From contig NC_088777.1 of the NCBI RefSeq assembly GCF_954871325.1, positions 32,713,366-32,777,365 of the forward strand: a DNA stretch of 64,000 nt, written 5' to 3'. The stretch is from Gordionus sp. m RMFG-2023. Lineage: Eukaryota > Nematomorpha > Gordioida > Chordodea > Parachordodidae. The first letter of the stretch is position 1. Every line of letters starts with the position of its first letter. The notes under the pieces are model-generated. The model saw only the letters and a program-made list of their open reading frames with translations. It was not told where the DNA came from and made no database searches. A program made the translations under genes and the position numbers. This document shows positions 44,236 to 60,074 of this stretch, piece by piece.

Positions 44236-46894
44236 ATTTACATCTCAATTTCCTATAATTTTAAATCCATAAAAAAATCTTTTATATCCAAGCCTTGTCG
44301 AAAATTTTATTGTCTAAAATTCAGGCTAGGCCGAAATGTTTTTTTTACACATCTGGGTTAGGGTGTACAAGTGATACCACTGTAAGTTTCCGATATTTTA
44401 TCACAAACTATTAATATAAATATGGACAATATATCTATTATATATCTTCTTCTCCGTTTAAAAGCGATTTCCAGGTTTACCTAGGTTGTCCAGTTTTCCC
44501 TCTGACTTTCTTTTTCCACTTTTGATGGCCTTGAGAATCAATACTTATAAAATTCCTTTTTCCAAATCCGCCGCTATCACATTTATCCAGGTCATCTTGG
44601 GCCTTCCTCCAGGTCTTGATACTCCTACTTCCAATTAGGTATCTCTTTACCCAGTCATCTTTTGTCTTACGTTCCACATGTCCAAACCATTAGCCTATTT
44701 CTTCGCATTATCAGTTCAATCATTTCTATACCCAATCTTGCTCGCAATTCCTTGGTAGTTTTTCTCACTCAGAGATACTCCATACATCCACCTAATCATC
44801 CTTATCTCTGTTCTTTCTGATTTGGCTTCGTAGGTCGCTTTCATTGCCCATGTTTCGCAGCCATAAACTAAACAATTCCTCACATAGCTTATGTAAACTT
44901 TCCCCTTTAACATCAGAGCTTTTTTATTTGTTAGAATAGACATCTCTCTGAACTTCTTTCATGCTTGTCTGTCCCTTGTAAAAACAGCAGAAACTACCCC
45001 ACTATCTACGTTTAGAATATCACCGACATAACAAAATTTGTCCACTTTTCTGAGGGTTAACCCATTGCCAATATCCAAAACCACCATTCTACGTTATCAG
45101 TATTATGTATCATATGCAGGTTCTACAAATAAATGTCATTCTTTCTAACATCAGATTTCTTTTTTTCCCTATAATCTAGTATGCACTCATTTCTGGCATC
45201 TGGTGAACTGGATTGAGTTTCTCGCAACTCCTTTCCCACATACACCACAAGGCCAGTGGCCGGATTCCTCCTTCTTCAGATTGTTCCCACCAATCATTAC
45301 CTTTGTCTTTGATGAATTCATTTTCAAGCCCTTTGCTTCCATAGCCATCTTCCAACCACTAATTTTATCCCTCAATTCTTCCTCACTGTTTGCCATTAAT
45401 ACAAGATCATCTGAATACAACAGCTTTCAAGGTATTCCTTCAGGCATTTCTCTAGTCACCACGTCCTAAAGTAAGATAAATAATAATGGGTTCAGCACGG
45501 ATCCTTGATGAAGTCCTTCACTTCAAAGCTTTCACTATCTCCAGTGTCTACATGGCCGGGATGGGTAGGAGACAAATACCCCCAAAATATATTGCCATTT
45601 TGGTGGGTAGTTATTAATTTTTTGGGGGTAGACATTAATTTTAGGGGGAGGGGGTTTTATTTTTGAGCGGTATTTTATCACTTGAATTATATTCTTTTCG
45701 AATCCAATAAGGTTATGATGTTTATCGTTGATTTTATTCTGACAAATGAATTAAAAGAAGATCTGTCTATAAACAAATAATAAAAAAAAAATTTTCTTTT
45801 TGAATTTTAAGCCTTTTTATTTATTTATTTACCATAATATTTTGCAATTTTGCACCTAAAATATTAATATTTTACTTATTTGATAATTTTCTAAAAGTAT
45901 AGAGGTTAATAATATATAATATATTTTAATAATAAATTTCAGTTCCTATATATCAGTTAAAATTTTAGCAAAATACTTTAAATATTATTATTAAAAATAA
46001 GATTTTAAATATATAAATTTTAACTATATTCTTTATTTAATAATTAGCAAACATCCAAAGTTATTGACGACTCCCAGATTATATTTTCTTCTCATTCAAT
46101 GATCAATCCCAATGGAGAGACCCAAGCAGCTCTTCCTTGAATTTTTTAAAATATTTTTTACGCATCTCTCTTTCAACAAATAAAAAATATGACTAAAATT
46201 TAAAATTTATTTATTTTTTACTGCATCCCAAAAATAATATTTCCATACTGTCATCTCATCTAGAGCGTGTCGATCAGAAAATATAATCTATAATCAAATA
46301 ATCGTTCAACCTTATGAGGGCAATGCAATATTAAATTTAATATATATTTTTTTATATAAGAGAAACAAAAATTTTCATTTATTTATGGATTTAAAAAAAT
46401 GCGTCTAAAAGATTTTTAATAATATTATTTATTCCAAAAAATCATCGATAATAGGTGTTGTGTCTAAAATTATATTAGTAATAGTTAAAATAAAATTATG
46501 CAGGGGATAAGTGGCATAAATGGCCATGCTTGCCGACTGGCCAGGTCAACATCTTTAACTATTTTCTATTTCACTAAAATTGTTTAAAATCTGAAAGGAT
46601 TCTTAAAATATTTTTAAATACTCATCTTGCTCAAAAACTATTATAGATACAGCTTGATTCAAATTTTATTTTAAAAAATTAAAGATTGGGCTATTCAAAT
46701 TGATATTAAATTTGTTTGATATTATTTTCATTCCTCATTTATGCTACCAGTCTTGTTTGATAATAAAACCTTCCGGCATACAATAAATTTATACCCTATG
46801 TTAATTTTTTTTATCGAGATTAAAAAGAAAATGATTATAGAATTAATTATAAATATATTTCAATAATTTTTAATGAGTCTATATAAAAGATCAA

Positions 46895-46998
46895 AATATC
46901 AGGAAAATAATTTCCCGGAAAAAATAGCCGGAAAATAAATCCCGGGAAATTTATTCCCCAGAAAAAAAATACACGGGAAAATAATTCCACAGAAAATA
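46895..46998. repeat. Short GGAAAATAATTCCC minisatellite
   Basis: About six degenerate units like those at 5200-5357 (GGAAAATAATTTCCCGG, GGGAAATTTATTCCCC). Confidence 0.7.
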
Positions 46999-47559
46999 AT
47001 GTTGTATTTAATTAATCTAAAAAATCATCAGTTTTTATAGATAGAGAATCAAACAAATTTGAATATCCAAAATTATATAAACTTTATCTTATATTACGGT
47101 TCCAGCAACACAATTTTATGTTAAAAGGGCTTTTTCGGGGCTATTGTGTTATCGCCACAACGAACAAATATGAAAATAATATATTTACAAATGAGTTATG
47201 ATTTTTATATACTTTTTTATATATTAAATTATTCATAAAGACTTATAATAAAAATAAACCTCCCTCCCCCCCATTAATATAAACAGAAATTTATTTATCA
47301 TCAATAATATGGTTGAATATTCTTTATTATTTTTTTTCTTAAATAATTATAATTATCATTATTAAATTTTTTTTAAAATATCGCTAAAATAAAAATTATA
47401 TCGAATATAAGATATTATAAATTATATTGAATAAAGTAAGATATTATAAATATTATATAAGATATTATATTATAATTTTAATAATATTTTTTGGTATAAC
47501 CTTTTCTAATTGTCCCAGTTTTTGATACAATGTGGTCTATTTACCTTATTATCGACATG

Positions 47560-47656
47560 CAGGCCGGACCCTGCCCCGTATTGTAATTTTTTAAAATATA
47601 CCCGGGCCGGGCCTGAAATTTTTTTTTTAAAAAAAAGCCGGGCCGGGCCGTGCAAA
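47560..47656. repeat. GC-rich foldback/MITE-like sequence
   Basis: TGCAGGCCGGACCCTGCCCC is roughly mirrored by GCCGGGCCGGGCCGTGCA across about 60 bp with CCCGGGCC words. It is an isolated GC island in AT-rich surroundings, probably a tiny hAT-type MITE. Confidence 0.45.
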
Positions 47657-48557
47657 TGGTATATCTGAAGGTCACTGTTTATTATAGTATATTTTTAATA
47701 GCGATGTTATTTTATATTTAACAATATATATTCAAGGTTATAATGGCGGCACCGGGGAGACAGCCAGCAGAGCCCCTTCCAATTTTGAATCTCTTTTTTC
47801 TAAGAATAAATTAGAAATTGCCGCCCAAATATGGAAAAATCTAAGAAATTTTTTTTAGCCCAAAACTACTCTACAATTACGCATCTCAAAACAGAAACAA
47901 TTGTTTAGATATTTTGGAAATATAGAAAAAAGTAAATATATCATTATTTATATTTATATCTCCTGGTGAAAGTTAAATGAGGTGAATTTTTTGATTTCAC
48001 TTATTTTATTTAAATTTATCTAATGATTTTAACTGCTCACACTGTATTTAATCAATATGATTTTAATTTAAAACATTAATTTAATGAAACTTTCATTTTA
48101 GCTTATAAATCATAATATTTAATAATTTGTCTTATTTATGTAAATTTAAAAAAGTAGAATATTTTCTTGCTACGTAAAGAATAACACCCCCCTCCCTCCT
48201 CCACAGATAATGTAAATCCTAGTAACAAATATAGTATATAGATAATTGCAAAAGTAGACCGGCTATCTAGCCGGAACCAATAAGTTTGGCGGGCTCATTT
48301 TTTAATATTTTGACATAGATGTAGGGGAGACCAGAGTGAAATTTTTTTCAAAATCATCATTAATGTAATTCTATTGTATTATCATATAGAATTGATATAA
48401 ATATATGGTAATAAATACTTTTTTATATTATTATATAAATATTATAAAATAAATCATATTTGTAAGGATTGATCCGACTATCTCTGATTCCACTGTCCCT
48501 AGTTGTTGATATAATGAATACCTTCTAAAAATATATTAAAACATGATATATAGAGAT

Positions 48558-49546
48558 CAGGGCTAGTCGGTGTTAAGGGCATGTCTGTTCAGAGGATTTA
48601 TTTAAAAATCAGACATGTTTAGAAATTCAAATTTAATTATATAATAACATTGTATACGTTATTTGAGGTGAAATATTTAATTTTTTTAAGATAATATGTG
48701 TATTTTAGGTAAAAATCAATTGGTTTTTACACCACAATATTAGGCAAATTATTATATTTAACTTTTCATGTTTATAGTTACATTCATTATATTTTTAAAA
48801 AGTAGTTAAGTAGCAGCGCGCTAATAAAATAAATAATTGGAAAAAAAGTAGCGCGCTACTTGTAGCGACTACTTTAACAACTCTGCTATTCGTCTTTAAG
48901 GTTTCATATTTATATATCGAGTTTAAATATAACAAGATATTAATTATATTAGGTAGACTCATGGCTAGTGGGATCAATCAAATTATATCTAAAAATATGA
49001 TATATTATAAAATATTTATGTAATAATATTAAATAAGTATTAATTGGCTTCTCTTATATATTTAAAGCAATTCTATATGCTAATGTAATAGAATTAGAAT
49101 TTAAAAAAAATATTTTATCATTTTGTAATTATTTATATAAATGGTATATTTCGATCAATACATTGTCTATGAAAATAATGGAATATAAATATTAATTATC
49201 TTATGAGAGATAACATAATTGAATCTACAAGCTCCGGGTTTAAAGCTTGTTGGCGCAAAAAATACTTCTGCTAGAATCAATCTTAAAAAAAAAGGATAAA
49301 ATATATAAATTTCGAAAAGATGGTTTTTGATTTCATTTAATGTCAATTTTATTTTTTTTTAAACTATTCATATTTTAACCTAATATTATCGTGATAAAAC
49401 ATTTTGATTTTTAACTAAAAAACACATTTATCATAAATTTTTTTTAGCCTCAATGCTATTATATAATTAAATTTAAATTTGTAAACATGTCTGGTTTTTA
49501 AATATAATCCGCTGAACTGACAAGTGCCTTACGCCGACTAGGCCTG
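48558..49546. mobile_element. Element with ~95-bp inverted repeats (CAGGGCTAGTCGG)
   Basis: The left arm 48558-48660 (CAGGGCTAGTCGGTGTTAAG, ATGTCTGTTCAG, AAATCAGACATGTTT) is mirrored at 49460-49546 (ATGTCTGGTTTTTAAATA, CTGAACTGACAAG, CGCCGACTAGGCCTG). No target duplication matches. An additional 11-bp inverse match (TGTAGGGGAGA at 48320, TCTCCCCTACA at 49547) lies outside. A hAT-like MITE sits within. Confidence 0.6.
48798..48893. repeat. Small hAT-like MITE ending TTTAACAACTCTG
   Basis: GTAGCAGCGCGCTA and TAGCGCGCTACTTGTAGCG are inverted around a short AT core. The right end ACTTTAACAACTCTG matches hAT termini elsewhere in the window (CAGAGTTGTTAAAGTA). The left end is eroded. Confidence 0.5.
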
Positions 49547-49889
49547 CTCTCCCCTACAATTTTGTGAAATAATATCTACTTTTTTTTGCAAGAACAGATC
49601 TCCTATGAAATACCCAAGGATACTCAAGCCGAAAAATTCTAACGAATACTAATTAGAACACAACATCCCCGCGCTCATAATAAATATTTATACCACGATT
49701 ATAACAAATTACCATCATTGTCGTTTCGTATACTGATTAATATATTACTATTCGCACATAATATTATTCACGATTCCTTCACTATTGTACAAAAGCCATA
49801 AAGGCCGATATTGGCTAAATAAAACAATATATAATTTATCTAGATAGCTACTTGTAGTATAACTCAAAATGAATATTACATTCTTCGAA

Positions 49890-51229
49890 TATATATTTTT
49901 TTAAATGTCAAGATCTATCAATAACAAAGGGATAGACTTTTATAAGAGAAACATAATAGCCTTTCAAGCTTTATTATTGGCCTCGCAAAATCGTAAACAA
50001 TTAATAGGGCTTACTTCCACAATTTCTGTATAAAAATTTGACCTTGAAACATTTACTAAGCACATAAAAAAGTTTATAAATCACAAATAATGGCAAAAAT
50101 AGGATGTTTGTCGCTGCTCTGAATTTTGATTTGATGTATCGCCATTTATTTTGTTATTAACTTTTGCATTTTAATTCCGGCTATTAAACTTTTTAAAGCA
50201 CTTGTTATCAACGGAGCACCAAAAAATGATACAAGTTTCATCTTTAATTGATCCATAATTTGTAAGGCCAAAATTTGACCTTGTAACATTTATTATTGAT
50301 AACTCACTTTCCTTTTATTTTTTTTGACATTCCGTTTGAAGAATATGGAGGATCATTTAAGGCACTAAATATTGCCTTTAACTAAAAAAATGATTGCTCG
50401 AATTTTAAATTTTGGCAAAATGACAATACTTTTCTATTTTTCCTATAACTCACGAACGGTTCATTTCGCTGATGTGCGGTTTAAAGATTCTGGAGGATCA
50501 ATAAACGCACTAGAGTTGGCATAATTTTCGTAATTGAACCTCACTCTTTTTATAAATAATTAAGATAACTTCACGCTTTTAAAACAGTTATAACACAGTT
50601 GCAGTTATTGATACCGATTTGGAGATTATTAATGCACATATTGAACACTAAATAATTGCTAAGTTTCAAAATATAATCTTTTTTATTTTGGCAAAGCGCT
50701 AACATTTTTTATTTTGCTCATAACTCACTAACAGTTAATTCCGCAGGTATATGGTTTAAAGATTCTGGAGGATTAACGGGCTACACTTTCGCATAATTTT
50801 AATTGATCCTCACTTTCTAAAAATAATTCGGCCAGCTTCACGTTTTAAAACGGTTATAACGCGGTTACGGTTAGTGATACAGATATCCGGTTTGGAGAAT
50901 TTTAACGCACAAATTGGATACTATAAAATTGCCAAGTTTCACAAGATCTTTTATACTTTCGGTTTTGGCAAAGTGCCAACACTTTCTTATTTTGCTCATA
51001 ACTCAGTAACGGTTCATTCCGCTGCTGTCGGGATAGAAGATCAATTAACGGGTTATAAAATGGTATAAGTTTCGGAAATTGATCCTCAAGTCGTTTCGCC
51101 AGCTTAAAAATTTCACACTTTCCTTATTTTGCTTAAAACTCATTAACTTTTGATTCCGCTGATGTCTGGTTTGAAGATCAATAAAGACTCTAAATATTGG
51201 CATAGGTTTTGTTTATTGATGACTGATTT
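49890..51229 (+). repeat. Composite dispersed repeat, copy B
   Basis: Same components and order as 42380-43560. The second half shows ~270-bp tandem units (TTTGCTCATAACTCACTAAC at about 50715 and 50991, CCTATAACTCACGAACGG at about 50448), each made of two related ~135-bp halves. No coding. Confidence 0.65.
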
Positions 51230-52029
51230 TCTAGCCTAAATATGCCTGAAAGGATGTAAATAAAATTTTGTTGTGAGATTATAAATGGTATATAGCATTG
51301 GGGTTTGGTGAATATCGCATCCGAAGGCTGCTGAATTTTTTTAGGGGGAAAGGGTAGATTATGTAGGGAGGTTTGTGCTTCCATCAAATTTTCTGTCATG
51401 TAGACGCTGACTATCTCCATCATCCGTTTGTACCGCAGTTTGTGCTCCCATATACATTGCCATAACCAAACATTCTTCCACACCTGATTTTTTCAAGGCC
51501 CATCTTCACATGGCACCATGTCAAATGCTTTTTCCAATCAACAAAGCATAATAGTTTCTTTTCCTTCGCAAGATACTCCTGTATTTGTCTCATCACAAAA
51601 ATTGCATTGTCGTGTTTTCCCTTTTGTAAAAACAAACTGCATTTCATCAATTTTAATTTTTCCCTTATCCACTTCTCCAACACCTTCTCAAATACTTTCA
51701 TTACATGTTCCAAGAGTTTAATAGTTCTGTAAGACTCGTAATCTAAAATATCACCTTTCCCCTTGTATAGATGAATGACTATAATCCTTCACCAATCATC
51801 GGGAATAGTTCCTTGTTACAAGTTGATTGGCCTAATTAATTACCCATTCAATCACCAAATCAGAACCTATAAACATCTGATACCACCCTGACCCGCTACC
51901 TTCCATTTTTTCACTGCTCTCTTAATTTCATCCTTGCCAAATTTACACCCTGGACTTTCTACCTTTGTTTTTTGTTCGTGTACTAGTCGGATTTTTTAAT
52001 TATTTTAAAAAAATTATTAAAAATTTTTA

Positions 52030-52658
52030 TCCTGCAAATATCTCAGGGGAATAAGGTTTACAAAGTTATATAATCGAATTTTATGATATATAATACATTA
52101 AAATATTTTTAATCAATAAAAAAAATGAATTTTAACATATTAAAACTATTATATATAGCGCCATCTATTTTTTTATGTATAAAAACCGCAATATTTTTTT
52201 AAATAAATATCCAGCCATGCTAATTGTTGAAGAAATTATTTAAAAAAATAGTAAACGGATAATATTTCTTAAAAAAATTAAAAAATAGAAGATCATATAC
52301 ATTTCGAAATATTAATTTCAAATTTTCAACTGACCATAAGATGACCCATATTTTAAAATAAATTAACTTTGATATTTTCGCCATAATTATCAATTAACTT
52401 AGCTATTGATATTAGATTCATAATTTGATCATATTTAGTTTTAAATTAATAAATAATTATTTAACATCAGTAAAAAGCAAAAAAAGACGTTTTTTGGACC
52501 TTTAACCCCGATTATCTCTGCTAATATAGTTGCTAATGAGCTAAAATTTTGTTCATAATCTAATGGGAACATATATAACCAGTCTACAACTTTTTATCGA
52601 AATTGAAAGAGGTCGGCCGAAAATCTTGATTTTTTTGCTCATTTGACATGGAATGACC
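52030..52658 (+). repeat. Dispersed repeat ending TGACATGGAATGACC
   Basis: Right terminus GGTCGGCCGAAAATCTTGAT through TTTGACATGGAATGACC matches 3926. The body contains GCGCCATCTATTTTTT, as in 43640-44235. Confidence 0.55.
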
Positions 52659-52769
52659 TCTATATCTTTGTCCAAAGAAATAAAAATAAAATGAAGATAA
52701 GGTATGTTAGATATAGATATTCACAGTAATGCCAAACTCTGATCAAATACAATCATATTATATGATAAT

Positions 52770-52775
52770 TTTATT
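52770..52775 (-). promoter_or_regulatory. Putative RPL10 polyadenylation signal AATAAA
   Basis: AATAAA on the minus strand lies about 65 bp past the RPL10 stop codon. In such AT-rich DNA chance occurrence is easy, so this is tentative. Confidence 0.35.
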
Positions 52776-52839
52776 TTTCATATAATTAAAATATTAAACA
52801 TCGTTAATAATCAATAATTAATGCCTGAAATTTTTTAAA

Positions 52840-56559
<3,720 letters not shown>

Positions 56560-56977
56560 CTCGACTCAATATGTAAAAGTGAGGATTTTAAATTCCGGTA
56601 TCAACTGTTAAAACTCGGGTCAACTATCTTATATTTTCAAACACTAAATAATATATCCTATTTCAATTCGAATATCGCAAAATAAAATTTTTTAAATATA
56701 GGAATATTGATTCAATACTACTTTTCCCTCTTCAGAAAATAATATAAAAGGAATATTATTGTTTAAAAAGCATAATATTTACAAATAATATATATTTTAT
56801 TCATTTAAATATTTCATTTTTATATTTTTAAATGGAATTTTATTTTAAAATTTTACTAAATTAATTATAATCTAATATATATTAATAATTTCTAAAAATC
56901 TTTTAATATTTATTTAATAGCTTTTAAATAATCATTTTTGGTATTTGATAATATATTTAAATTATACCTCTCTAATA
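56560..56977. other. Upstream region of RPL10
   Basis: AT-rich sequence preceding the RPL10 ATG on the minus strand. A promoter must lie here, but I see no distinctive element. The plus-strand frame at 56416-56685 is antisense to exon 1 and the first intron and is not a gene. Confidence 0.4.
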
Positions 56978-57150
56978 TCTATATATATAATCCTCAAAAA
57001 ATGTCAATCAAATTTAGCCAATAGTTTTCTTTTAAATATTATTTGTCCAATCAAAATGATTATAGCAAATTTGATCAATGGTAATCAACGTGAAAACTAA
57101 ATCTTTCATTCACAAATCACTTCCATAAAAACTATACCACATCACTCTAT
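56978..57150 (+). repeat. Helitron-like 5' terminus, copy 1
   Basis: TCTATATATATAATCCTC preceded by A, followed by GTCAATCAAATTTAGCCAAT. About 150 bp match 58652 onward, and both copies begin at the same TC after an A, as Helitrons do (5'-TC, insertion between A and T). Confidence 0.55.
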
Positions 57151-57216
57151 AACCATATCATTACAAAAAAAACCATAATTTCATCTACTATTACATCTTA
57201 CAGATATTTCTTATTA

Positions 57217-57420
57217 ATATATATAATATATAATTTAATACACATATATAAAAAGTTTTTTTATAGGTTACAAAATAATGGAAAGAAAACAAAAATTTTT
57301 TTACAATTTTGATTAAAGATAATATATATAATATATAATTTAATACACATATATGAAAAGTTTTTTCATAGGTTACAAAATAATGGAAAGAAAACAAAAC
57401 AAGGTAAAAATTTTTTTACA
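57217..57420. repeat. Two-copy ~98-bp tandem repeat
   Basis: The unit with ATATAATTTAATACACATAT, TTTTATAGGTTACAAAATAA and GGAAAGAAAACAAA is repeated twice almost identically. Confidence 0.75.
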
Positions 57421-57992
57421 ATTTTGATTTATTTTGTTTACAAAATAATTTAGTTAAGAAAGCCAACCTCAATTAACATAAATCTAGAAAAAAATTAAAA
57501 TTTAAAAGATATATAATTACCTAGCTTTATCATCTGAAACCAGTAATCAGGTCAGGGGCCTTAATTAATAAATGTGGATCCACTTTTTTTAGGTTGTTTT
57601 ATTTTTACAAAATAATTTAGCTAAAATCAAAATGGATCAGAATTTTCCTATTTTATGAGGTATGATTTGTAATGTATAAAATTTAAAATTGGTTTGGTCC
57701 AACACCAAGTATTATTTTTTCAGTTTCTTTATAATTATATTATTTTTTATAAATCAGAATACGCTATCTACATCAATGTCCAACAACCAAGTATAATTTT
57801 TTTTTGTAATTATTATATCAATAAAAACAAACCAGGTTAAAATTTTTAATTACCTTATAAGATAGGAAATTTTCTCTAAAATCAAAATGAATCAGAATTT
57901 TCATATTTAATGAGGTATGATTTGTAATGTATATAAATTAAAATTTTTTACATGGTTTGGTACAATATCTAAGTATAATTTTTTCAGTGATC

Positions 57993-58535
57993 CTATATCA
58001 ATAAAAACAAATCAAGTTAAAAATTTTAATTTATATCAACAAATAAATTTATTTAAATTAGATTCCACGAATCATATTGCCGAAATGTGCCATTCAACAG
58101 ACTCTTAATCTACCCAAATCAATAGAAACAAACGAAGTTAAAAAATTTAATTTATGTTATCAAATATATTTTTTTAAACTTAGATTCCACGATATATATT
58201 ACCGAAATGTACCATTCAACAGAATCTTAATCTACCCAAATCACTAAAAACAAACGAAGTTAAAAATTTTAATTTATGTTAAAAAATAAATTTATTTAAA
58301 TTAGATTTCACGAATCATATTATCGAAATGTACCATTCAACAGAATCTTAATCTACCTAAATCAATAAAAACAAACAAAGTTAAAAATTTTAATTTATGT
58401 TAACAAATAAATTTATTTAAATTAGATTCTACGAATCATATTACCGAAATGTACCATTCAACAGAATCTTAATCTACCCAAATCAATAGAAACAAACAAA
58501 GTTAAAAATTTTAATATATGTTAACAAATAATAAT
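57993..58535. repeat. ~118-bp minisatellite, about 4.5 units
   Basis: Units with TCAATAAAAACAAACGAAGT, AAATTTATTTAAATTAGATT, CGAATCATATTACCGAAATG and CCATTCAACAGAATCTTAAT in direct tandem. It lies between the two Helitron-like 5' ends. Confidence 0.85.
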
Positions 58536-58651
58536 TTAATTTTTTAGCCGAGTTCAAAATCACTAATCAACTATATTATTGATTTTTAAATTTAATTATC
58601 ATGTCTCTTCCTAAAATTATTTTCAAGGTCCAAATCCAAATAAGTATGAGA

Positions 58652-58810
58652 TCTATATATATAATCCTCAAAAAACGTCAATCAAATTTAGCCAATAGTT
58701 TTGTATTAAAACATATTTGTCCAATAAAAATGATTATAGCTTAATCGGTCCAATAGTAATCACCTTACCAAGCTCAGCATTCATACACTTACCATTTCAT
58801 TCACTTCACA
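58652..58810 (+). repeat. Helitron-like 5' terminus, copy 2
   Basis: TCTATATATATAATCCTC after an A, homologous to 56978-57150. It could be the 5' end of the Helitron whose gene starts near 60757. Confidence 0.55.
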
Positions 58811-58954
58811 TATCAAAGCAATGGTATCCAGCAACCAACTATAATTTTTTCAGTTCTTATATATAATTATATTATTTTTATTGGATTTTTCAACAAAACC
58901 CAACTACCAATATAAGAAAAAACAAACCAAGTTAAAAATCAGAATAAGCAAAAT

Positions 58955-59140
58955 GCATTGTTACCATCATTCCAGAGGTATGTGATGCTATATGGAAAAC
59001 TTTAAAAGATATTCATATGCCAGTTCCAACTAGAGAACATTGGGAGAAGGTATTATAAATTTAGATATATTAATATATTTTTAGATTGCACAAAAATATT
59101 TTGACCTGGCTCATTAGATGGTAAGCACTTTATATCAAAG
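58955..59140 (+). pseudogene. Harbinger (HARBI1-like) transposase fragment
   Basis: The frame reads IIPEVCDAIWKTLKDIHMPV and PTREHWEK, then IAQKYFDLAH after removal of a GT-AG segment of 35 bp (59050-59084), and LDGKHFISK in a shifted frame. This is the segment before the first catalytic Asp of PIF/Harbinger transposases (LDGKH holds that Asp). The remainder is absent. It lies between a Helitron-like 5' end and the Helitron gene, so it may be a captured piece. Confidence 0.7.
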
Positions 59141-60074
59141 TAAATTTTTAATATTAATAAATAATTTTTAATTATTTTAGAGTTAGAAAAACCAATATCA
59201 AACACCTTAAAAAACTATGAAACCTTATCCTATGAAAAATACCAGTCCAGAAGCAAAACATTATAAGTTAAGTAGTGATTGAATGCACATTTGGCATAAC
59301 TACTGATAAATTTGCCATTAATTATAAATCTATAAAGTGCTCAGTTGAAAATGCCTGTAAAATATATTATTGATTATGAAAAATACAAGAGGAATAATAT
59401 ATTTATTTAAAGATTATTTTAATTCTTGAATTTATGTATAAATTTAACATTTGATATCATTATATATTAAACTAGCTGATAGCCCATCAAGATTAATGGG
59501 GAATAATTTTCTCCTTTATTCAATGATGGATAATTAGAAATTTTCTTATTTAATGGGATCTTATTCAGAAATTTATATTTATTAAGATCAGGGGTTATTT
59601 TAAAATTTTTCTAAAATTGCAAATAAATGAATCTAAATTTAGTTCAAATGATTTTTTATTGTGCACATAAATTAAAATTACCAATGATGGGCTAAATATA
59701 ATTAGCACTGCCTAACCTACTATTGACTCTTAACCAAGTTCAAGAATCTATGAGTCATAAGTATGGATTCTTCCTTTTATCTGTCTATTTAAATTTTTAA
59801 TTTTTATAGGTAAATTTTAACTATATAGATGAATAACAATAAAAAATACAAATTCTCTTTCACCTAATAACCTATCCTTTCAATAAAAGAGGTAACCTTA
59901 TTTTCCATATTCTTTTTAATTTAATATTCATTTTTTTTAAAATTCAACCAATAAAGGATATGTAATAATTTGTTCTATTAAGCACTAACAAACCTATCAT
60001 TGAACCCTTAACCAATACAAAAATTTTCATGACTCAGTTATATATTTTTCATTTTATCAGACTTTAGATTTTTA
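59141..60074. other. Non-coding with partial direct repeats
   Basis: A segment around 59760-59880 (ATTTTTATAGGTAAATTTTA, AACAATAAAAAATACAAATT) is a diverged direct copy of 60045-60215. No coding seen. Confidence 0.4.

Larger units (their letters stand above)
45542..51409. mobile_element. Large hAT-type element inserted in the RTE LINE
   Basis: Left end CAGTGTCTACATG is the inverse of right end CATGTAGACGCTG with one mismatch. The 8-bp host duplication ACTATCTC is perfect (45534-45541 and 51410-51417). The 5.87-kb interior has G-rich tracts near the left end, a minisatellite (46895-46998), inverted-repeat elements (47560-47656, 48558-49546) and composite repeat copy B (49890-51229). No transposase was recognised, so it is non-autonomous or has been overrun. 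Confidence 0.9.
44440..51990 (-). mobile_element. RTE-clade LINE (5'-truncated) split by a 5.9-kb element
   Basis: Read on the minus strand, 51990-51410 gives CKFGKDE, then IVIHLYKGKGDILDYESYRT, EHVMKVFEKVLEKWI and LCFVDWKK, ending at codons TDDGDS. The next part, 45541-44440, starts at the same GDS codons and continues ESFEVK, HQGSVLNPLLF, YSDDLVLMANSEEEL (catalytic box), WPCGVCGKGV (zinc-binding), RNCLVYGCETWAM and IRMIRWMYGVSLSEK. These are RTE RT and C-terminal signatures. The two parts abut exactly once the inserted element and one copy of ACTATCTC are removed. The endonuclease is missing and several stops are present. Confidence 0.85.

Noticed and set aside
45534-51417. Two independent RTE fragments
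   Set aside because: The perfect ACTATCTC duplication and in-frame continuity show one LINE interrupted by one element.
59101-59180. A second intron (GTAAGCAC to TTTTAG) in the Harbinger fragment
   Set aside because: GTAAGC is part of the coding for the conserved LDGKHFISK motif, so a frame change explains the data better.
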